Positions 59,641 to 64,000 of a stretch of DNA of 64,000 nucleotides are shown piece after piece (position 1 is the first letter of the stretch; every line of letters begins with the position of its first letter). Location: NCBI GenBank assembly GCA_038235165.1, contig JBBSUG010000006.1, positions 1 to 64,000 on the forward strand, written 5' to 3'. Both the position numbers and the translations under genes were made by a program. Source of the stretch: GCA-002050365 sp038235165 (GTDB lineage: Bacteria; Acidobacteriota; Blastocatellia; Pyrinomonadales; Pyrinomonadaceae). The notes below the pieces were generated by a model. The model was not told where the DNA came from. It worked only from the letters and a program-made list of their open reading frames with translations, and did no database searches.

Positions 59641-59882
59641 CGCGAACGCCGTGCGATTAGGCGTTTCGGAGTTTTTGGCGGTTCCTGATAAGCCGCCACG
59701 CGTTTTGAAAGAGTGTTGCGGTGAATGCCGAGAATTTCGGCTGTTTTGATCAGGTGATGGTCGCAGCGGTTAAGCGCGTTTTGAATGTAAATTTTCTCGA
59801 ATTCCGCCATCGCCTCATTGAGAAGAATCTGTCCGTCGAGCATTTCATCAACTAAACTTTCCATTTGTTCGCGCATCTGCAT
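59637..59882 (-). CDS. Fis-type helix-turn-helix protein (81 aa)
   Basis: The C-terminal half is a Fis/HTH_8 DNA-binding domain: IYIQNALNRCDHHLIKTAEI then LGIHRNTLSKRV, as at the end of NtrC-type activators and in Fis. The N-terminal part (VDEMLDGQILLNEAMAEFEK) matches the short helix found before it in stand-alone copies. There is no ATPase domain. Its stop overlaps the end of the convergent MOSC gene by 4 bp. It may regulate local genes or act as a nucleoid protein; no target is known. Confidence 0.8.
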   Translation of the reverse strand: MQMREQMESLVDEMLDGQILLNEAMAEFEKIYIQNALNRCDHHLIKTAEILGIHRNTLSKRVAAYQEPPKTPKRLIARRSR

Positions 59883-59893
59883 AATTTTTTATT

Positions 59894-59972
59894 CAATGAC
59901 GAATGACGAATCGCAGTTCGTGAATCTCGGCATTTTATCAATTCGTAGTCCGAAAATAGTCGTTCGTAATCG
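59894..59972. repeat. Palindrome-like heptamer repeat (AATGACG)
   Basis: AATGACGAATGACGAATCGC opens the left part with a 7-bp period. The right part (59941-59972) reads ATTCGTAGTCCGAAAATAGT then CGTTCGTAATCG, a partial reverse complement. It is less regular than the copies at 20378 and 33243. It lies between purC and the Fis-type gene. Confidence 0.55.
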
Positions 59973-60869
59973 TTAAAGTTCTTTTCCGGTTAAAATTCGG
60001 TATGCCTCTAAGTAGCGGGCGGTCGTGGCTTCGACAATTTCGTCGGGCAGCGCAGGCGCGGGCGGCTGTTTGTCCCAATCGAGCGTTTCCAGATATTCGC
60101 GGACGAATTGTTTGTCGAACGAGGCTTGCGATTTGCCGGGAGCGTAACTTTCTGCCGACCAAAAACGCGACGAATCAGGCGTTAAAACTTCGTCTATCAA
60201 TAAAATTTCGCCGTCTTCGTCCATTCCGAATTCAAATTTCGTGTCGGCGATGATGATTCCGCGAGTGAGGGCGTAGTAACTTGCTTTTTGGTAAATTTTC
60301 AGCGAGATTGATCTCAATTTCTGAGCATTTTCCGCACCGATGATGTCGGAAAATTCGGCTTCACTGATATTTTCGTCGTGTCCCGCCGCCGCTTTCGTCG
60401 CGGGCGTAAAAATCGGCGCGGGCAATTTATCGCATTGTTTCAAATTTTCCGGCAGTTTATGACCGCAAACTTTACCTGTCGCCTGATAATCCTTCCAGCC
60501 CGAGCCTTCCAAATACCCGCGCACGACACATTCGACCGGGAAAACCTGCGTCTTTTTAACGAGCATCGAACGTCCGCGCAGTTCTTCATTTTGCCTGATA
60601 ATGTTGGGCATTTTCTCAAAATCCGCGGTTATTAAATGATTTTTTGTGACCTGCCGCAAATATTCAAACCAAAAATTTGAAATTTGTGTCAGCACCGCTC
60701 CTTTGTGCGGAATCGGGGTCGGCATCACACAGTCGAACGCGGAAATCCGGTCGGTCGCCACCATCAATAATTTGTTATTTGCAGCCTCGTAAACATCGCG
60801 CACTTTGCCGCGATGAAGAAGCGGCAGACTCGAAATATTTGTCTCGGAAATGGTTTCAACTGATGTCAT
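59973..60869 (-). CDS. purC: SAICAR synthetase
   Basis: PurC joins aspartate to carboxy-AIR with ATP in purine synthesis. The 298-residue protein has the ATP-binding LLHRGKVRDVYEA and the substrate-binding DRISAFDCVMPTPIPHKGAV near the start. Next come ECVVRGYLEGSGWKDYQATG and the metal site ILIDEVLTPDSSRFW. The length is that of the longer PurC form, near 300 residues, rather than the roughly 240-residue E. coli form. There is no other purine gene nearby. Confidence 0.95.
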   Translation of the reverse strand: MTSVETISETNISSLPLLHRGKVRDVYEAANNKLLMVATDRISAFDCVMPTPIPHKGAVLTQISNFWFEYLRQVTKNHLITADFEKMPNIIRQNEELRGRSMLVKKTQVFPVECVVRGYLEGSGWKDYQATGKVCGHKLPENLKQCDKLPAPIFTPATKAAAGHDENISEAEFSDIIGAENAQKLRSISLKIYQKASYYALTRGIIIADTKFEFGMDEDGEILLIDEVLTPDSSRFWSAESYAPGKSQASFDKQFVREYLETLDWDKQPPAPALPDEIVEATTARYLEAYRILTGKEL

Positions 60870-61179
60870 ACAGGCAGATTGCAGGTTTTGAAAGTTTTTG
60901 AATATGCTAACTTTATTACGAAAATTGTTTTTGGTAAAGTCCGAAAACAGTAAAATTTAGAGACGAAAATGCTTCTTCAAAAAAATAAACAAAAAATTGC
61001 CAACATTGTTAAAAATAAGATGACAGAGCCGATAGAAATGTGCATAATGTTAAATATCGGTCTAAAGCCGGTCGAATCTTCACCCGCCGCACAGTAAAAA
61101 TTTTGATTGAAATTTTGTAAAGCTCCCGAAACTAAACACTCTTTTTGAGTTAAGTTTGATGGAATGAAATAAAAACGAA
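60870..61179. other. Intergenic stretch between divergent purC and HEAT genes
   Basis: About 310 bp, AT-rich. It must contain both promoters, but I can place neither with confidence. A 22-codon hydrophobic frame on the minus strand near 60980-61045 (MHISIGSVILFLTMLAIFCL) has no good ribosome binding site and is not called as a gene. Confidence 0.4.
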
Positions 61180-62400
61180 ATGTTAACAAGAACTAATTCA
61201 CATAGACGCACACTAAAACTCATCCCGGTAAGTTTTTTGATTTTGATATGTTCCGCCGCGCTCAGTATTTCGGCGCAGATGCCGTCTGTGCCGGTGCCGC
61301 CGCCCGAAACCGAAACCGCCGGAGATTTTACCTTATGGTACATCGCTCTTTTTGTCTTGTCAGTGGGATTAGCAGGTGCAATTTACTGGAGCTACAGCAG
61401 TAAGAAAGCCAAAAAAGAGGTTGTCCCCGGCGGCAAAAAAACGACAAATGTAAAAAATAGCTGGGAAATAGATTCGGTTGATGCTAACAGGGAATTGGCG
61501 TGGCTCAAAAAGAACCATAAGATTATGGGTTCAAAAGGAATCGGGAGCAAAAATGGAGCGAAGTCTCCGGTTCAGCAACCGCTGCTCAAAAAGTCGCCGC
61601 TCAATTCTCGCGCGTCTCAGCTTTCTTCGCCGCAAAGTGCCAAACTAGACTTAAATGCACTGCTGCCGATCTTTTCCGTCACTAAACTGGACCTTTCCCG
61701 CCCGTTTGAACAGCTTTCGCTGTCCAGCGATGCGGCGTTAATCAGCGCGATTGAACAAACGCAGGACGAATTTGAGGAAGACGAAAATGTCCGAGAACTC
61801 GCCGTCAGGATTTTGAACGCCTTCAAAACCCGCAATTCCATTGAAGCACTGTCGCAGGTCGCGCTCTACGATTTATCATCGGCTCTGCGGTCGAAAGCCG
61901 TGACGATTTTGTCGGATTTCGATCATGAATCGGTTTTTTCTTCAATATTACTCGCCTGCGCCGATCCGACGCGCGAAGTAAGAGCGGCGGCGGCACGCGG
62001 GCTGACCCGTCTGAGCTGCGACCGCGCCGATGCCTGGACACGCATCATCGAAACTGAGGAAGAGGGCAGAATGGTGCAGGCGGCGCGCGCGGCGATTGAG
62101 GGCGATATGGTCGAAAGAACTTTCAGCCGCCTGGTTCATTCAGACCGTAAATTTGCCTACGAGGGATTCACCTTGCTGGCACTGCTCATTAAGGCAAACG
62201 AGACCAAACTGATTTTCAAATCTCTGGTCAGTCACGAAGATATAAACGTCCGGCGGGCGATTCTTCACGTTGTTAAAGTGACGAGAAATCACAAAGCATT
62301 GAAAGAACTTTATTCACTGCTCGAACGCGGCGCACTAACGCTCGAATTGCAGGAGGAAGCCGATAAAGTAATTGAGGAAATCGGCTTTGTGACGGCTTAA
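61180..62400 (+). CDS. Membrane-anchored HEAT-repeat protein
   Basis: The 406-residue protein has an N-terminal signal (about residues 12-32, LKLIPVSFLILICSAALSIS), a short Pro-rich part, and a membrane segment at about 50-69 (LWYIALFVLSVGLAGAIYWS). A basic linker (KKAKKEVVPGGKK) and a helical-repeat domain at about 190-405 follow, with HEAT-type units such as LRSKAVTILSDFDHESVFSS and DPTREVRAAAARGLTRL. HEAT arrays bind proteins. With the repeats on the cytoplasmic side it might be a scaffold at the inner membrane. It is followed by a strong terminator. Confidence 0.85.
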   Translation: MLTRTNSHRRTLKLIPVSFLILICSAALSISAQMPSVPVPPPETETAGDFTLWYIALFVLSVGLAGAIYWSYSSKKAKKEVVPGGKKTTNVKNSWEIDSVDANRELAWLKKNHKIMGSKGIGSKNGAKSPVQQPLLKKSPLNSRASQLSSPQSAKLDLNALLPIFSVTKLDLSRPFEQLSLSSDAALISAIEQTQDEFEEDENVRELAVRILNAFKTRNSIEALSQVALYDLSSALRSKAVTILSDFDHESVFSSILLACADPTREVRAAAARGLTRLSCDRADAWTRIIETEEEGRMVQAARAAIEGDMVERTFSRLVHSDRKFAYEGFTLLALLIKANETKLIFKSLVSHEDINVRRAILHVVKVTRNHKALKELYSLLERGALTLELQEEADKVIEEIGFVTA

Positions 62401-62434
62401 TTCGACATTTCGTGACTCAATGGGGTTGATTGAA

Positions 62435-62464
62435 AGGCAGACATTCGTGTCTGCTTTTTGTTTT
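62435..62464 (+). terminator. Intrinsic terminator after the HEAT gene
   Basis: GCAGACA (62437-62443), the tetraloop TTCG and TGTCTGC (62448-62454) form a tight stem followed by five T and then GTTTT. It separates the HEAT gene from uvrB. Confidence 0.9.
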
Positions 62465-62520
62465 AAAAATTGTAATTTTCCGCCCGTGCATTTGCTTCAT
62501 ATTCACGTTAAAATTTATGA

Positions 62521-64000
62521 ATGCAGTTTAAATTAGTTTCGGATAACACGCCGAAAGGCGACCAGCCGCAGGCGATTGCACAACTTGTCAGCGAATTAAA
62601 CAATCACACGAGAGATCAGGTTCTGTTGGGTATCACGGGATCGGGAAAAACTTTCACGATTGCCAACGTCATTCAGCAGGTTCAGCGTCCGATGCTCGTT
62701 TTAGCGCACAATAAAACGCTCGCCGCCCAGCTTTATCAGGAATTCAAAACATTTTTCCCCGAAAACGCCGTCGAATATTTCGTTTCTTATTACGATTATT
62801 ATCAGCCGGAAGCCTACGTACCGGCAGCGGATTTGTATATCGAAAAAGAAGCGACGGTCAACGAGGAAATTGACCGCCTGCGATTATCGGCGACGCGCGG
62901 ACTTTTTGAACGGCGCGATGTGATCGTCGTCGCGTCGGTTTCGTGCATTTACGGTCTCGGCGACCCGGACGCATATTTCGGGATGATTCTTTTTCTCGAA
63001 CCCGGACAAAAACTCAAACGCGACGATTTTCTCAAAGAACTCGTCAATTTGCAGTATGAACGCTCGCATATCGAATTTGATCGCGGAACTTTTCGCGTGC
63101 GCGGCGATGTCGTCGAAATCTATCCGTCGTATCAGGATCAGGCGTATCGCGTCGAATTTTGGGGCGACGAAATTGATGGGATTTACACGATTGACCCGCT
63201 GCTTGGTGAAGTTCTGCACAAACACGAATCGCGGCTGCCGATTTATCCGAAAACTCATTATGTGATGTCGAAACCGACGATCAAACGTGCGCTCAAAACT
63301 ATCAAAGACGAACTCGTCTGGTGGGAAGAAGAATTGATAAAACAGGGAAAACTTGTTGAATCGCAAAGGCTTCACCAGCGGACGATGTATGATCTCGAAA
63401 TGATCAAGGAAATGGGTTTTTGTCGCGGCATCGAAAATTATTCGCGTCATTTGACCGGCAAACCTGCTGGTTCACCTCCGCCGACTTTGCTCGATTATCT
63501 GCACGAAGACACGATTATCGTGCTTGACGAATCACACCAAACCGTTCCGCAACTCGGCGCGATGTATAAAGGCGACCGTTCGCGCAAAAGCAATCTGGTC
63601 GAATACGGTTTTCGGCTGCCGTCGGCGATGGACAACCGCCCGCTGAATTTTGAAGAGTTCAATCAGCGCATCGGACAAACGATTTACGTTTCAGCCACGC
63701 CGGGAAATTACGAACTGGAAAAAACTGAAGGCGAAGTTATCGAACAGGTCATTCGACCGACGGGTTTGCTCGATCCGGTGGTCGAAGTGCGTCCGGTCAA
63801 AGGGCAGATTGATGATCTTTTAGAAGAATGCCGCGTTCGCGCCGAACGCAACGAGCGGGTTTTGGTGACGACGCTGACGAAAAAGATGTCGGAATCTCTG
63901 ACCGAATACTTTGCGGAAGTCGGTGTCAAAGTGCAGTATCTTCATTCGGATATTGTCACTTTGGAACGCATAAAAATTCTGCGAAATCTGCGGCGCGGCG
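62521..64000 (+). CDS. uvrB: Excinuclease ABC subunit B, cut by the window edge
   Basis: UvrB is the damage-verifying helicase of nucleotide excision repair. The ATG at 62521 opens a frame still open at the right edge (about 493 codons; the full protein is usually near 670). Seen are Walker A LGITGSGKTFT, AHNKTLAAQLYQEFK, the beta-hairpin with YYDYYQPEAYVP, the DEAD-type LDESHQTVPQL, SATPGNYELE and VTTLTKKMSESLTEYF of motif IV/V. The C-terminal UVR domain lies outside. No reading-frame break is visible. Confidence 0.96.
   Translation, partial: MQFKLVSDNTPKGDQPQAIAQLVSELNNHTRDQVLLGITGSGKTFTIANVIQQVQRPMLVLAHNKTLAAQLYQEFKTFFPENAVEYFVSYYDYYQPEAYVPAADLYIEKEATVNEEIDRLRLSATRGLFERRDVIVVASVSCIYGLGDPDAYFGMILFLEPGQKLKRDDFLKELVNLQYERSHIEFDRGTFRVRGDVVEIYPSYQDQAYRVEFWGDEIDGIYTIDPLLGEVLHKHESRLPIYPKTHYVMSKPTIKRALKTIKDELVWWEEELIKQGKLVESQRLHQRTMYDLEMIKEMGFCRGIENYSRHLTGKPAGSPPPTLLDYLHEDTIIVLDESHQTVPQLGAMYKGDRSRKSNLVEYGFRLPSAMDNRPLNFEEFNQRIGQTIYVSATPGNYELEKTEGEVIEQVIRPTGLLDPVVEVRPVKGQIDDLLEECRVRAERNERVLVTTLTKKMSESLTEYFAEVGVKVQYLHSDIVTLERIKILRNLRRG

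Noticed and set aside
60980..61048. 22-codon hydrophobic frame on the minus strand
   Set aside because: No convincing ribosome binding site or conserved context; likely chance in AT-rich DNA.

Overview
The window looks like the chromosome of a diderm bacterium, most likely Acidobacteriota, class Blastocatellia. That placement is inferred from gene content: LpxD (outer-membrane lipid A), membrane-anchored Ser/Thr kinases with PEGA and sulfatase-modifying-factor-like domains, an FHA-ABC transporter fusion, and secreted metallopeptidases with dockerin-like GDGxxDxDDxQQ repeats. No 16S rRNA or taxonomic marker search was possible. Most of the sequence is single-copy housekeeping or envelope genes, broken up by AT-richer accessory patches and by many palindromic intergenic repeats.

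Layout. 0-8.6 kb: a molybdopterin oxidoreductase (cut by the left edge) and a fused ferredoxin/NrfD membrane subunit, separated by a GxxExxY gene bracketed by two palindromes and by a secreted M12B-type metalloprotease; then a DPP-IV-like peptidase. 8.8-16.9 kb: YeiH-type exporter, RluA pseudouridine synthase, two accessory genes (one frameshifted), an HD-GYP c-di-GMP phosphodiesterase, a GYF-like membrane protein, LpxD and a STAS protein. 17.0-19.9 kb: a Cpx-like envelope stress unit (Spy/CpxP-like protein divergent from CpxR- and CpxA-like proteins) with GTAAA-N5-GTAAA between them. 20-23.2 kb: S15-family hydrolase and SIMPL protein. 23.3-27.35 kb: a decayed integrative element at tRNA-Arg(UCG), with an integrase C-terminal stub, a DUF3987 primase-like gene with a late stop, an internally deleted Eco57I-type methylase, small membrane ORFs and a copy of the tRNA 3' end. 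27.5-32 kb: ScpB, an ABC-2 permease, an HpaB/4-hydroxybutyryl-CoA dehydratase family enzyme and a type II restriction-modification pair. 33-43.4 kb: a minus-strand signalling and envelope block holding a TlpA lipoprotein, the triple-FHA ABC transporter, a pseudokinase, a TPR protein and an active kinase. 43.7-51 kb: an M36 fungalysin sharing the dockerin/cohesin-like tail of the first metalloprotease, and leucyl-tRNA synthetase carrying two in-frame copies of a 54-bp palindromic element. 51.3-64 kb: M28 aminopeptidase, methyltransferase, a zinc-ribbon membrane protein lying between two copies of the uvrD 3' end, UvrD/PcrA, isochorismatase-like hydrolase, MOSC protein, Fis-type HTH protein, PurC, HEAT-repeat protein and UvrB (cut by the right edge).

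Functional links. The kinase, TPR and pseudokinase genes form one probable operon, with a triple-FHA ABC transporter (phosphothreonine-reading domains) and a TlpA lipoprotein just downstream; this suggests a phosphorylation-controlled envelope system, though no direct interaction can be shown from sequence. The Cpx-like set is probably self-regulated through the GTAAA sites. The most distinctive signals are non-coding or semi-coding: (i) palindromes with 10-bp-period arms that exactly flank a GxxExxY gene and recur alone elsewhere, (ii) the in-frame palindromes in leuS, (iii) the GGAGCGCGGACG REP-like palindromes, (iv) palindromes with 7-bp-period arms, and (v) the duplicated uvrD 3' end.
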